A stretch of DNA of 64,000 nucleotides from Pseudomonas svalbardensis (GCF_030053115.1 NZ_CP125619.1:2987501-3051500), one strand, 5' to 3'. Positions 37,064 through 46,690 are shown, numbered from the stretch's first letter. Translations and numbers: made by a program. Notes: generated from the letters alone by a model not told the origin.

Positions 37064-39145
37064 ATGCTTATCGGTAGCTATTCCCCCACGCTGGTTATCA
37101 TCTCGCTTTTTGTGGCGATTCTCGCCTCCTATACCGCGCTCGACCTGACCGAACGTATCGCCACGGCCACGGGCCGGGCCGTGCATCTATGGACGGCGGG
37201 CGGCGCCTTTGCCATGGGGGTTGGCGTGTGGTCGATGCATTTCATCGGCATGCTCGCGTTTGAATTGCCCATCGACCTCGGTTACGACGTCGGCATCACG
37301 TTGGTGTCACTGCTGATTGGCATCCTGTCCTGCGGCTTTGCCCTGTGGCTGGTCAGCCAGCCACAATTGCCAGCCTGGCAATTGGCATTCGGCGCGCTGG
37401 TCATGGGCACCGGGATTAGCGCCATGCACTACACCGGCATGGCCGCCATGCGCATGCAGCCGGGTATCGATTACGATCCGACGCTGTTCGGCGCCTCGCT
37501 GCTGATCGCCGTAGTCGCCTCGGGCGCCGCGTTATGGATCGCTTTCCGCCTGCGCCAGCACACACCTTATGTCGGCCTGATCCGTGGCGGTGCGGCGGTG
37601 ATCATGGGCCTCGCGATTGTCGGCATGCACTACACCGGCATGGCGGCGGCGCGCTTCCCGGATGGCAGCTTCTGTGGCGCGGCCGTCAGCGGCCTGAACG
37701 GCAAGGGCCTGGACAATCTGGTGCTGATCACCACCCTGGCAGTGTTGAGCCTTGCCTTGTTGACCTCGATCCTCGATGCGCGCCTTGAGGCCCGCACCGC
37801 AGGCCTTGCCCACTCATTGACCGAGGCCAACCGCGAACTGACTCAACTGGCCCTGCATGACACCCTGACCGGCCTGCCGAATCGCGTGTTGCTGGCTGAC
37901 CGCATCGATCAGGCAATGTCCATGGTGCAGGAGCAGGGCGGTTGTTTCGCGTTGATGTTCATCGATCTGGACGGTTTCAAACCAGTCAACGATGCCTTCG
38001 GTCACCATATGGGCGATCTGTTGTTGCGTGAAGTCGGTCTGCGCTTGCGCGAGGATTTGCGCAGCCATGACACCCTGGCGCGGATCGGCGGTGATGAGTT
38101 CGTTTTACTGGTGCAGCTCGGCGAACAGAATGACGCATTGAGCCTGGCAGCCCGTCAGGTCGGGCTGATCGGGCGTTCGTTCCGGGTCGGCGAACATGAC
38201 TTGCAGATTTCCGCCAGCGTCGGCATTGCGATTTATCCGGGCAACGGTGAAACCGCCGAGGAATTGCTGATGAACGCCGACGCGGCGATGTATCACGCCA
38301 AGGGCTCCGGGAAAAACGGCTATAGCTTCTTCGATGCCTCGATGAACAGCAACGCGCGTAAACAGCTGCAGTTATTGCAGGACTTGCGTATCGCCATTGA
38401 TCAGCAGCAATTCAGTCTCTATTACCAACCCAAGTTCGATGCCAACAATGGCCGACCGGTCGGCGCCGAGGCGTTGCTGCGCTGGGTGCATCCGACCCAG
38501 GGCATGTTGCTCCCGGACAAGTTCATCGAACTGGCGGAAAAGACCGGGCTGATCATTCCGATTGGCGAGTGGGTGCTCAACGAAGCCTGCCGTCAGATGC
38601 GCGAGTGGTACGTGCTCGGGTACACCGACTGGCGCATCGCGGTGAACCTTTCAGCCTTGCAGTTCTGCCACGCGGGTCTGGTCCAGAGCGTCGCCAAAGC
38701 CTTGGCCACTCACCATTTGCCGGCCAACAGCCTGACCCTCGAGATCACTGAAACCACCGCCATGAGCGATGCCGATGCGAGCATGACAGTGCTGCAGGAG
38801 CTTTCGACAATGGGTGTCGACCTGTCGATCGACGACTTTGGCACCGGCTATTCGAGCTTGATGTACCTCAAGCGCTTGCCGGCCAACGAACTGAAGATCG
38901 ACCGGGGTTTTGTCCGCGACCTGGAGCGTGACAGCGATGACGCCGCCATCGTTTCCGCCATCGTCGCCCTCGGTCAGGCGCTAGGGTTGCGGATCGTCGC
39001 CGAAGGGGTGGAGACTGACTCGCAGCAAGACTTCCTGACGCAACTCGGTTGTGATTCGCTGCAGGGTTATCTGCTCGGGCACCCGTTGCCGGCCGAACGC
39101 TTCATGGTGGATATTCTGCGTGCAGAGCAATTGGCGGTGAGTTGA
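37064..39145 (+). CDS. MHYT-GGDEF-EAL c-di-GMP enzyme, MucR-like
   Basis: The protein has 693 residues. The N-terminal MHYT sensor has seven spans with the motifs SMHFIG, AMHYTG and GMHYTG, proposed to bind a metal and sense a gas. A GGDEF domain with the intact motif RIGGDEFVLL (about residue 341) is followed by an EAL domain with EALLRW (about 467) and DDFGTGYSSL (about 588). Both cyclase and phosphodiesterase motifs look active. Domain order and length match P. aeruginosa MucR, which supplies c-di-GMP for alginate synthesis; orthology is inferred. Monocistronic. Confidence 0.93.
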   Translation: MLIGSYSPTLVIISLFVAILASYTALDLTERIATATGRAVHLWTAGGAFAMGVGVWSMHFIGMLAFELPIDLGYDVGITLVSLLIGILSCGFALWLVSQPQLPAWQLAFGALVMGTGISAMHYTGMAAMRMQPGIDYDPTLFGASLLIAVVASGAALWIAFRLRQHTPYVGLIRGGAAVIMGLAIVGMHYTGMAAARFPDGSFCGAAVSGLNGKGLDNLVLITTLAVLSLALLTSILDARLEARTAGLAHSLTEANRELTQLALHDTLTGLPNRVLLADRIDQAMSMVQEQGGCFALMFIDLDGFKPVNDAFGHHMGDLLLREVGLRLREDLRSHDTLARIGGDEFVLLVQLGEQNDALSLAARQVGLIGRSFRVGEHDLQISASVGIAIYPGNGETAEELLMNADAAMYHAKGSGKNGYSFFDASMNSNARKQLQLLQDLRIAIDQQQFSLYYQPKFDANNGRPVGAEALLRWVHPTQGMLLPDKFIELAEKTGLIIPIGEWVLNEACRQMREWYVLGYTDWRIAVNLSALQFCHAGLVQSVAKALATHHLPANSLTLEITETTAMSDADASMTVLQELSTMGVDLSIDDFGTGYSSLMYLKRLPANELKIDRGFVRDLERDSDDAAIVSAIVALGQALGLRIVAEGVETDSQQDFLTQLGCDSLQGYLLGHPLPAERFMVDILRAEQLAVS

Positions 39146-39238
39146 GAACAATGTGATTGATGTGAGCCCATGCAAAAGCCAGCGATGACGGTTATTCTTG
39201 GCCCCGACTGCTAACGCTTGGAATGGGGGAAGTTTCGC

Positions 39239-39985
39239 ATGGACAAAGTCATCGTCATCACTGGCGGCAGCCGTGGTATCGGCGCCGCCACAGCCCTGTT
39301 GGCCGCAGAACAAGGCTATCGGATCTGCATCAACTACCTGGCCGACGAATCCGCTGCGCAAACTGTGCTGGAACAAGTCCGCGCCCTCGGCGCCCAAGCC
39401 ATTGCGGTGCGCGCTGACGTCAGCATCGAAGACGAAGTAATCGCGTTGTTCCACCGCGTGGACACTGAGTTGGGCCGGGTCACGGCACTGGTGAACAACG
39501 CCGGCACCGTCGGGCACAAGTCGCGGATCGATGAAATGTCCGAATTCCGTATTCTCAAAATCCTCAGAACCAACGTCCTGGCGCCGATCCTCTGCGCCAA
39601 ACACGCGATCCTGCGCATGTCGCCCAAGCATGGCGGGCAGGGCGGCAGCATCGTTAACGTGTCCTCGGTGGCCTCACGCCTGGGCGCGCCCAGTGAATAC
39701 GTCGATTACGCCGCCTCCAAAGGCGCGCTGGATACCTTCACCATCGGCCTGTCCAAAGAAGTGGCCGGCGAAGGCATCCGCGTCAACGCGGTGCGCCCTG
39801 GTTACATCTACACCGATTTCCATGCGTTGAGCGGTGACCCGGATCGGGTCAGCAAGCTAGAGTCGGCGATTCCGATGGCTCGGGGCGGGCGTCCGGAAGA
39901 AGTGGCTGAGGCGATCGTGTGGTTGCTGTCGGACAAGGCTTCCTATGCGACCGGGACATTCGTTGACCTCGGCGGCGGGCGCTAA
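39239..39985 (+). CDS. short-chain dehydrogenase/reductase
   Basis: The protein has 248 residues from ATG 39239, with a GGGGA ribosome site. Classical SDR features: cofactor loop TGGSRGIG (about 8-15), NNAG, catalytic serine in VNVSSVASRLG, and YAASKGA with the Tyr-x3-Lys pair. Arg/Asp context after beta-2 (VRADVSIED) is compatible with NADP. The C-terminus VDLGGGR is typical of FabG/glucose-1-dehydrogenase-like SDRs. The substrate is unknown. It stands alone between the c-di-GMP gene and a REP hairpin. Confidence 0.93.
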   Translation: MDKVIVITGGSRGIGAATALLAAEQGYRICINYLADESAAQTVLEQVRALGAQAIAVRADVSIEDEVIALFHRVDTELGRVTALVNNAGTVGHKSRIDEMSEFRILKILRTNVLAPILCAKHAILRMSPKHGGQGGSIVNVSSVASRLGAPSEYVDYAASKGALDTFTIGLSKEVAGEGIRVNAVRPGYIYTDFHALSGDPDRVSKLESAIPMARGGRPEEVAEAIVWLLSDKASYATGTFVDLGGGR

Positions 39986-40035
39986 GCCTTTAGATTTGCA
40001 CTGTTTGGTCTGCCCTCATCGTCGGAACGCCGCCC

Positions 40036-40095
40036 GGAGCAAGCTCGCTCCCACAGTTGATCGCATTCCCCTGTGGGAGCGAGCCTGCTCGCGAA
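40036..40095. repeat. REP hairpin, copy 3 (one arm degenerate)
   Basis: The right arm CTGTGGGAGCGAGCCTGCTC (40071-40090) is canonical. The left arm (40036-40056) has lost the outer CGCGA and carries a deviating base. It lies between the convergent SDR and MocR-type genes. Confidence 0.82.
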
Positions 40096-40122
40096 GGCGG
40101 TAGACCCGACGCCATCAAACTC

Positions 40123-41532
40123 TCAGAACGACCGCACAATTCGGCCCAACGTCTCCATCGCCTTCTCGGCAGTCTCATCCCAGGGGCTGCCGTAATTCAG
40201 TCGAATACAATTCCTGAAGCGTTGGGTCGGTGAAAAGATCGGCCCGGGGGCAATGCTGATCCCTTGCGCCAACGCCATCTGAAACAACTTCAGCGAATCC
40301 ATCTGCGGTGGCAATTCCAGCCACAAAAAGTAGCCGCCGGCCGGTTGACTGACACGGGTTTGCGCCGGGAAGTAGCGCGCGATAGCGGCGAGCATGGCGC
40401 TTTGCTGTTCTTCGAGGGCGTAACGCAGTTTTCGCAGGTGCCGGTCGTAGCCGCCGTGTTGCAGGTAATCGGCGATGGCCGCCTGGGCCGGCATCGACGC
40501 GCACAGCGACGTCATGAGCTTCAGTCGTTCGATCTTCTGCGCGTAACGCCCGGCGGCGACCCAACCGATGCGGTAGCCGGGGGCCAGGCTTTTGGCGAAC
40601 GAACCGCAGTGCATCACCAGCCCTTCGGTATCAAAAGCCTTGGCCGGTTTCGGCGCCTGTTGGCCGTAATACAGCTCTGCGTAGACATCGTCCTCGATCA
40701 ACGGCACTTGATGGCTGCGCAAAAGCTCAACCAGTTCCTGTTTCTTCGCCTCGGGCATCGTCGCGCCCATCGGGTTCTGGAAACTGGTCATGCACCAGAC
40801 AGCCTTGATCGGGTGCCGTGCCAGGGTTTGCGCGAGTACGCCAAGGTCGATGCCATCGCGCGGATGCACAGGGATTTCCACGGCTTTGAGCTTCAGCCGC
40901 TCCAGGATTTGCAGGCACGCGTAGAACGCCGGGGCTTCGATGGCCACCAGATCGCCGGGCTCGGTGACCGCTTGCAGGCACAGGTTCAGCGCTTCCAGCG
41001 CGCCGTTGGTGATCAGCAGTTCTTCCATGGGCAGCATCAGCCCGCCGACCATATAGCGCAGGGCGATTTGTCGACGCAGTAGCGGGTTGCCCGGTGACAT
41101 GTCGGTGACGACCATGCGCGGGTCCATCTCGCGGGCGGCGCTGGCCAGAGAGCGGGACAACCGTTGCAGCGGGAACAGGGTCGGGCTGGGGAAAGCCGAG
41201 CCGAAGGGCACGGTGTTCGGGTCCTTGATCGAGTCGAGGACCGAGAACACCAGTTCGCTGACGTCGACTTCGGTGGACTCATTGACCTGGCTGCTGATCA
41301 CCGGCTCCGAGAACGGGCTCGGCGCGTGCGCGTTGACGAAGTAGCCGGAACGCGGGCGAGCGCGGATCAGGCCGCGGCGTTCGAGCAGGTAGTAGGCCTG
41401 GAACACCGTGGACGGGCTGACCCCGTAAGTCTGGCTGGCGTAGCGCACCGATGGCACGCGCTGGCCGGGGCCGAGAACACCGGAGCGGATCAGTTCAGCG
41501 ATGTCGTCGGCGAATTTTTCGTAGCGTTTCAT
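40123..41532 (-). CDS. second MocR-family PLP-dependent regulator
   Basis: The protein has 469 residues. The GntR winged helix (1-75: KFADDIAELIRSG, SQTYGVSPSTVFQAYYLLE) is joined to an aminotransferase-like domain with ITNGALEALNLCL, TSFQNPMGATM, DDVYAELYYG and the PLP site GSFAKSLAPGYRIGW (Lys near residue 313). The fold is that of YdcR/MocR regulators. No target gene is obvious: the neighbour upstream, across a REP hairpin, is ccoG on the same strand. The ligand is unknown. Confidence 0.93.
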   Translation of the reverse strand: MKRYEKFADDIAELIRSGVLGPGQRVPSVRYASQTYGVSPSTVFQAYYLLERRGLIRARPRSGYFVNAHAPSPFSEPVISSQVNESTEVDVSELVFSVLDSIKDPNTVPFGSAFPSPTLFPLQRLSRSLASAAREMDPRMVVTDMSPGNPLLRRQIALRYMVGGLMLPMEELLITNGALEALNLCLQAVTEPGDLVAIEAPAFYACLQILERLKLKAVEIPVHPRDGIDLGVLAQTLARHPIKAVWCMTSFQNPMGATMPEAKKQELVELLRSHQVPLIEDDVYAELYYGQQAPKPAKAFDTEGLVMHCGSFAKSLAPGYRIGWVAAGRYAQKIERLKLMTSLCASMPAQAAIADYLQHGGYDRHLRKLRYALEEQQSAMLAAIARYFPAQTRVSQPAGGYFLWLELPPQMDSLKLFQMALAQGISIAPGPIFSPTQRFRNCIRLNYGSPWDETAEKAMETLGRIVRSF

Positions 41533-41577
41533 CGGGGGCCCGGGTTGGTGTCATTCTGGAAAATCGGCGGTGACTTC

Positions 41578-41641
41578 TTCGCGAGCAGGCTCGCTCCCAC
41601 AGGTACTGCAGAGTTTTTGTGGGAGCGAGCCTGCTCGCGAA
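41578..41641. repeat. REP hairpin, copy 4
   Basis: Exact 24-bp inverted arms at 41578-41601 and 41618-41641 with the TGTGGGAGCGAGCCTGCTCG core. It lies between the ccoG stop and the MocR-type gene start, both on the minus strand. Confidence 0.9.
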
Positions 41642-41664
41642 TGGCAGCACCGCAGTCTAAGGGA

Positions 41665-43095
41665 TCAACGGTTCATCGGCGCAACAAACCGGCTCTTCGC
41701 CTCGCTATAAATGCCCGACTCATCGCTGTCGGCGATCTTGAACGTAATCGTCTGCGAACTGCTGCTCGGCCGTTCCGTGGTCATCGCCACCGACACCGGC
41801 ACATCCACAATCTCACCGGGCGCGAGGCTCAGTTCGGTCTTGCCTTGCAAATGGAAGCCGTCCACGTCGACCAGGGTCAGACGGTAGTCCTGACGTTGCT
41901 GGGTCTTGTTGATGACTTTGAGGCTGTAGATGTTTTCGATCTGCCCCTGACTGTTCTCGCGGAACAGGCCACGGTCCTTGCTCACGTCCAGCGACACCAT
42001 TGGCCGCTCCACCAGCGCCAGGGCAAGCGCACCGATCATCACCAGCAGGACCACGGTGTAGCCGATCAATCGTGGCCGCAGCAAATGAGTCTTGCCGCCC
42101 TGCAACTGATGCTCCGAGGTGTAGCTGATCAGCCCGCGGGCGTAGCCCATTTTGTCCATGATCGAATCGCAGGCGTCGATACACGCGGCGCAGCCGATGC
42201 ATTCCATCTGCAAGCCGTCGCGGATGTCTATGCCGGTCGGGCAGACCTGCACGCACACCTGGCAGTCGATGCAATCACCGAGGCCGACCTCAGCCGGTGC
42301 CACGTCACGTTTGCGCGGGCCACGGTTTTCGCCACGGGCCACGTCGTAGGAGATGGTCAGGGTGTCTTTGTCGAACATTACGCTCTGGAACCGCGCATAC
42401 GGACACATGTGCATGCACACCGCTTCACGCAGCCAACCGGCGTTGATGTAAGTCGCGCCGGTAAAGAACAGCACCCAGAACAGGCTGACGCCGCCCATCT
42501 GCAAGGTCAGCAGTTCTTCGGCCAGCGGCCGGATCGGGGTGAAATAGCCGACAAAGGTCAGGCCGGTCAACAGGCTGATGGCCAGCCACAAGGTGTGCTT
42601 GGCCGAGCGGCGGATCAGTTTGTTCAGGCCCCAGGGCGCGGCTTGCAGCTTGATCCTCTGGTTGCGTTCGCCTTCGGTGAGTTTCTCGCACCACATGAAG
42701 ATCCAGGTCCAGGAGCTCTGTGGGCAGGTGTAACCGCACCAGACTCGCCCGGCGAACACGGTGATCGCAAACAGGCCGAACGCGGCAATGATCAGCAGCG
42801 CCGACAGCAGGATGAAATCCTGCGGCCAGAAGGTTGCGCCGAAGATGTGGAATTTGCTTTCGGAAAGGTCCCAGAGCACGGCTTGGCGGCCGCCCCAGTT
42901 CAACCACACCGTGCCGAAGAACAGCAAAAACAGAAACCCCGCGCCGCTCAAGCGCAGGGTGCGGAATAAACCGGTGAAGCTGCGGGTGTGGATCAGGTTG
43001 TCGCTGGACTTGGCCTTCATCTTTGGACGCGAAGGCTCGTAGCTTTGCACTAGCGGTGCACTTTCAACAATTCGGACGGGGATTCTATCGCTCAT
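41665..43095 (-). CDS. ccoG: cbb3 oxidase assembly protein (copper-linked ferredoxin-type)
   Basis: The protein has 476 residues from ATG 43095. Several membrane spans carry CGYTCPQSSW and CMHMCPYARF, then a two-cluster ferredoxin segment (CIDCQVCVQVCPTGIDIRD and ECIGCAACIDACD), and a C-terminal Ig-like FixG domain. CcoG reduces copper for insertion into cbb3 oxidase. No ccoNOQP or ccoI genes are adjacent in this window, although an orphan ccoN lies about 19 kb away. Confidence 0.95.
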   Translation of the reverse strand: MSDRIPVRIVESAPLVQSYEPSRPKMKAKSSDNLIHTRSFTGLFRTLRLSGAGFLFLLFFGTVWLNWGGRQAVLWDLSESKFHIFGATFWPQDFILLSALLIIAAFGLFAITVFAGRVWCGYTCPQSSWTWIFMWCEKLTEGERNQRIKLQAAPWGLNKLIRRSAKHTLWLAISLLTGLTFVGYFTPIRPLAEELLTLQMGGVSLFWVLFFTGATYINAGWLREAVCMHMCPYARFQSVMFDKDTLTISYDVARGENRGPRKRDVAPAEVGLGDCIDCQVCVQVCPTGIDIRDGLQMECIGCAACIDACDSIMDKMGYARGLISYTSEHQLQGGKTHLLRPRLIGYTVVLLVMIGALALALVERPMVSLDVSKDRGLFRENSQGQIENIYSLKVINKTQQRQDYRLTLVDVDGFHLQGKTELSLAPGEIVDVPVSVAMTTERPSSSSQTITFKIADSDESGIYSEAKSRFVAPMNR

Positions 43096-43171
43096 GGTCT
43101 TTCGCTCATCAGCCTCCATCAGGCCTGAGCACTATGAGCGGCGATCTGATTGCATAACAGACTCACCTATT

Positions 43172-43207
43172 GCAATAAAAAGCGGATCAGATGGGCATTG
43201 ATCCGCT
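43172..43207 (-). terminator. Rho-independent terminator downstream of the DUF3203-like gene
   Basis: On the minus strand: AGCGGATCA (43207-43199), a 9-nt loop, TGATCCGCT (43189-43181), then TTTTATTG. It sits about 85 bp after the stop of the gene at 43291. The rest of 43096-43290 shows the ccoG leader and nothing else assignable. Confidence 0.85.
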
Positions 43208-43290
43208 GCCTGCGACAAGTTGATGCACCCGCTACAGCGGGACGCAGACACCTGTATCAAGCGTCTGCGGGTGTTATTGATCCGGGTCAG

Positions 43291-43524
43291 TCAAATCACC
43301 GAATCACTGTCGGTGGCCTTCAAATGCTTACGCCCGTCGACTGCGCCTGCTACGGTCAATGCGTCGGCTTCTGCTTCGGTAATGTAGATGCGCTGGCCGT
43401 CGAGCTCCACCGCCGACATGGCTTTTTCCGAGTCGGTAATGATGGTGACGTCGGGACACAAACGAATTTCTTCGCCGTTCTCGGTGATGAAGAAGCAGGT
43501 CTGGTTTTCGATGCGCACAGTCAT
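43291..43524 (-). CDS. small DUF3203-like protein
   Basis: The protein has 77 residues, with AGGA upstream of ATG 43524. The compact beta-rich sequence (MTVRIENQTCFFITENGEE, AVELDGQRIYITEAEADAL) matches, from memory, the Pseudomonas family DUF3203. No signal peptide or membrane span. It has its own terminator. Function is unknown. Confidence 0.8.
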   Translation of the reverse strand: MTVRIENQTCFFITENGEEIRLCPDVTIITDSEKAMSAVELDGQRIYITEAEADALTVAGAVDGRKHLKATDSDSVI

Positions 43525-43661
43525 GGAGGTGTCCTTTTTTCTGCGGGTTCTAAAGTGTTAGGGCACAGCCGAGGATCATCGTTCTGTGCAACCGATTAAT
43601 GGTCGACGCGGTCCATCCTCAATAGAGCAACTTTCTGTTCAGTTATCACAAGGACAACACC

Positions 43662-44168
43662 ATGAACGCTTGGTGGCATGAGGTTTGGGTGACCCTGCAA
43701 GCGGAGTTCGCCGACATCGGCGACGCTTCACAACTGACGCGCATTACTGTGCGCTTGGTGATGGCGGCGTTGTTGGGCGGAATTCTTGGCTTCGAACGCG
43801 AGCACAAAGGCAAGGCCGCCGGGGTCCGCACCCACATGCTAGTGGCGCTCGGTGCCGCGCTGTTTGTGCTGGTGCCGCAAATGTCCGGCTCACAGGCCGA
43901 TGCCATGAGCCGGGTGGTGCAGGGCGTGATCGCCGGGATCGGCTTTCTTTGCGCGGGGACTATTCTTAAAAACACCGAGGGCGACGAAGGGCACGTCAAA
44001 GGCCTGACCACCGCCGCCGGGTTGTGGATGACCGCCGCCATTGGCGTCTCGGCCGGGTTGGGGCGAGAGGCGACGGCGGTGCTCAGCACGTTGCTGGCGT
44101 TGGCGATTCTCAGTGTGATGCCCGTCGTTGTGCGAATGATCGACAAGGACAAGGATCAAAATCCGTGA
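43662..44168 (+). CDS. MgtC/SapB family membrane protein
   Basis: The protein has 168 residues, with AGGA upstream of ATG 43662. Four to five spans with the family core RLVMAALLGGILGFEREHKGKAAG and GIGFLCAGTILKN, then LTTAAGLWMTAAIGVSAGLG. It has only the transmembrane MgtC domain, without the cytosolic ACT-like C-terminal domain of virulence MgtC. Family members modulate the F-type ATPase or magnesium physiology; the role here is unknown. Its last 59 bp overlap a convergent small gene. Confidence 0.9.
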   Translation: MNAWWHEVWVTLQAEFADIGDASQLTRITVRLVMAALLGGILGFEREHKGKAAGVRTHMLVALGAALFVLVPQMSGSQADAMSRVVQGVIAGIGFLCAGTILKNTEGDEGHVKGLTTAAGLWMTAAIGVSAGLGREATAVLSTLLALAILSVMPVVVRMIDKDKDQNP

Positions 44169-44340
44169 ACTGATGATCGGGTGTGCCAACCACCGGCGGC
44201 ATGGTGCTCGGCGGGTCTTCCCGGGGAGGCGGTGTGGTGCCGGGCGGGTCTTGCTCAGGCACAGGTTCAGGCTCGGTCGGCGGAATGGTCGGGCTGTCGA
44301 TGTTTGGATCAGGCGTTTCGGCAGGGATCGGAATGCTCAT
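44110..44340 (-). CDS. proline-rich small protein overlapping the mgtC-like 3' end
   Basis: The protein has 76 residues from ATG 44340. It is almost entirely Pro, Asp, Glu, Ser and Thr (for example PPTEPEPVPEQDPPG, PPPREDPPSTMPP) and so intrinsically disordered. Its 3' part runs antisense to the mgtC-like gene. I recall similar short proline-rich proteins in Pseudomonas. Composition alone could arise by chance in GC-rich DNA, so confidence is limited. Confidence 0.5.
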   Translation of the reverse strand: MSIPIPAETPDPNIDSPTIPPTEPEPVPEQDPPGTTPPPREDPPSTMPPVVGTPDHQFTDFDPCPCRSFAQRRASH

Positions 44341-44569
44341 GAATTCAACCTCCAGTGGCACATCGCGTAAGTCGTGCTTAAGTGTGTTGACCACTGTGTA
44401 AAGGAATTGATTCCACCGAAGCCCCAGGCAAATCCTCGTGAACTTTTACCGGCGCCTGTCGCTCGGAACCTAAGTGAGTTCATTCCGGGGCGGACGATCC
44501 TGCGGGATGGCTATCTGTTACAAGCCACAGACACAAGAGCGTCCATGGGGCGTAAAGGAGAGATGCTCG

Positions 44570-46567
44570 ATGACTGCTGAAAAACCGACAGAGCTGAACT
44601 ACAACCCTCATATGCCGCTGTCCCAGGCTTTATTGCTACCGCGCATCGCCATCGAAAACACCATGCCGACCCTCGATGGCGGGCAGTTCGCCGTCAAAGC
44701 CGTGGTGGGTCAGGACGTGGTGGTGACGAGCAAAGTGTTCGCCGACGGTCACGACACATTGGCCGTGCGCGTACGCTGGCACGCCGAGGGTGAGGAGACC
44801 TGGCAAAGCGAAGTCATGACCGACCTGGGCAATAACGGTTGGCAGGGCCAGTTCCGGGTCGCTCGCCAGGGCCGTTATGTGTTTTGCATCGAAGCCTGGA
44901 TCGATCAGTTCGCCAGCTTCTGTTATGAGCTGGAGAAAAAACACGCAGCCAGGGTGCCGATCAGCCTGGAGTTGCAGGAGGGGCGAACGCTGGTCCAGCA
45001 AGCCGCCGAACGCACCGAAGGGCAGCTGAGTGAACAACTGGCGGCGCTGCACCATGAATTGTCGGGTCTGCTCGAAATCGAGCAGGTCGAGTTGTTTCTG
45101 CACCAGCGTAGCGCCGAGCTGATGACGCAGGCCGATCATCGTGCCTATTTGAGCATCAGCCCTGAGTACCCGCTCGACGTCGAGCGGGACCTGGCGCAGT
45201 TCGCCAGTTGGTATGAATTGTTTCCGCGTTCGATCACTGACGATCCGGCCCGTCATGGCACTTTCAACGATGTGCATGCGCGGCTGCCGATGATCCAGGA
45301 CATGGGCTTCGATGTGCTGTACTTCCCGCCGATCCACCCGATCGGCCGCAGTTACCGCAAAGGCCCGAACAATTCCCTGACCGCCGGGCCGGACGATCCG
45401 GGCAGTCCGTATGCCATTGGCAGCGAAGAGGGCGGGCATGAAGCCATTCATTCGGAGCTGGGCACTCGCGAAGACTTCCGGCGCCTTGTCGCAGCCGCCG
45501 CTGACCATGGACTGGAAATCGCCCTGGACTTCGCAATTCAGTGTTCCCAGGATCACCCGTGGCTGCAGCAGCATCCGGGTTGGTTCAACTGGCGGCCGGA
45601 CGGCACGATCAAATACGCCGAGAACCCGCCGAAGAAATACCAGGACATCGTCAACGTCGATTTTTATGCCGCCGATGCGATTCCCAGTCTGTGGGTCGAG
45701 TTGCGCGACATCGTGGTGGGTTGGGTCGAGGAGGGCGTAAAGCTGTTTCGCGTCGACAACCCTCACACCAAACCGCTGCCGTTCTGGCAGTGGCTGATTG
45801 CTGATGTGCGGGCGCTGTACCCCGAGGTGATCTTCCTGGCCGAAGCCTTCACCACCCCGGCAATGATGGCGCGGTTGGGCAAGGTCGGTTATTCCCAGAG
45901 TTACACCTATTTCACCTGGCGCAACAACAAGTCCGAGCTGGCCACCTATTTCACCGAACTCAATGAGTCACCGTGGCGCGAATGCTTCCGGCCGAACTTC
46001 TTCGTCAACACACCCGACATCAACCCGGCGTTTTTGCATGAGTCGGGGCGTGCCGGATTTCTGATCCGCGCGGCGCTGGCGACCATGGGCTCCGGTCTGT
46101 GGGGCATGTATTCAGGCTTCGAACTGTGCGAAGCGGCACCGGTGCCGGGCAAGGAGGAGTACCTCAATTCCGAGAAGTACGAAATCCGCCCGCGGGACTT
46201 CAACGCGTCGGGCAACATCATTGCCGAGATCGCCCAGCTCAACCGCATCCGCCGGCAGAACCCGGCGCTGCAGACGCATCTGGGCTTGAAGGTCTACAAC
46301 GCCTGGAACGACAACATTTTGTATTTCGGCAAACGCAGCGCCGATGGCAGCAATTTCATTCTGGTGGCGGTCAGCCTTGATCCGCTTAACGTCCAGGAAG
46401 CGAATTTCGAGTTGCCGCTGTGGGAGATGGGCTTGCCCGACGACGCCAGCACCCAGGGCGAAGACTTGATGAGCGGTCATCGCTGGACCTGGCACGGCAA
46501 GTACCAATTCATGCGGATAGACCCGGCGAATCAACCGTTCGGGATCTGGCGGATCAGCATTTCCTGA
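44570..46567 (+). CDS. glgE: alpha-1,4-glucan:maltose-1-phosphate maltosyltransferase
   Basis: The protein has 665 residues from ATG 44570, with AAGGAG at 44555-44560; the open frame extends upstream without a site. It extends alpha-glucan from maltose-1-phosphate. An N-terminal Ig-like domain precedes the GH13 barrel: YFPPIHPIGRSYRKG, nucleophile Asp in FRVDNPHTKP (about residue 396), acid/base Glu in FLAEAFT (about 424), and the GlgE motif NFFVNTPDINPAFLHESGRA. It is the first gene of glgE-treS-glgB. The maltokinase fused to TreS, encoded next, makes its substrate. Confidence 0.96.
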   Translation: MTAEKPTELNYNPHMPLSQALLLPRIAIENTMPTLDGGQFAVKAVVGQDVVVTSKVFADGHDTLAVRVRWHAEGEETWQSEVMTDLGNNGWQGQFRVARQGRYVFCIEAWIDQFASFCYELEKKHAARVPISLELQEGRTLVQQAAERTEGQLSEQLAALHHELSGLLEIEQVELFLHQRSAELMTQADHRAYLSISPEYPLDVERDLAQFASWYELFPRSITDDPARHGTFNDVHARLPMIQDMGFDVLYFPPIHPIGRSYRKGPNNSLTAGPDDPGSPYAIGSEEGGHEAIHSELGTREDFRRLVAAAADHGLEIALDFAIQCSQDHPWLQQHPGWFNWRPDGTIKYAENPPKKYQDIVNVDFYAADAIPSLWVELRDIVVGWVEEGVKLFRVDNPHTKPLPFWQWLIADVRALYPEVIFLAEAFTTPAMMARLGKVGYSQSYTYFTWRNNKSELATYFTELNESPWRECFRPNFFVNTPDINPAFLHESGRAGFLIRAALATMGSGLWGMYSGFELCEAAPVPGKEEYLNSEKYEIRPRDFNASGNIIAEIAQLNRIRRQNPALQTHLGLKVYNAWNDNILYFGKRSADGSNFILVAVSLDPLNVQEANFELPLWEMGLPDDASTQGEDLMSGHRWTWHGKYQFMRIDPANQPFGIWRISIS

Positions 46568-46583
46568 GCCGGGCGAAGATCAA

Positions 46584-46690
46584 ATGTGGGAGCAGGCTTG
46601 CTCGCGAAAGCGGTGTGTCAGGCGACATCAATGCTGACTGTTATGGCCCCTTCGCGAGCAAGTCGAATCGTCGCACCGCCGCTCCCACAC
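46584..46690. repeat. REP hairpin, copy 5, variant with an extended arm
   Basis: The left arm ATGTGGGAGCAGGCTTGCTC (46584-46603) is canonical. The right arm begins CTTCGCGAGCAAG (46650-46662), then carries about 16 extra bases before GCTCCCACAC (46681-46690). It lies between glgE and treS, inside an otherwise compact operon. Confidence 0.8.
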
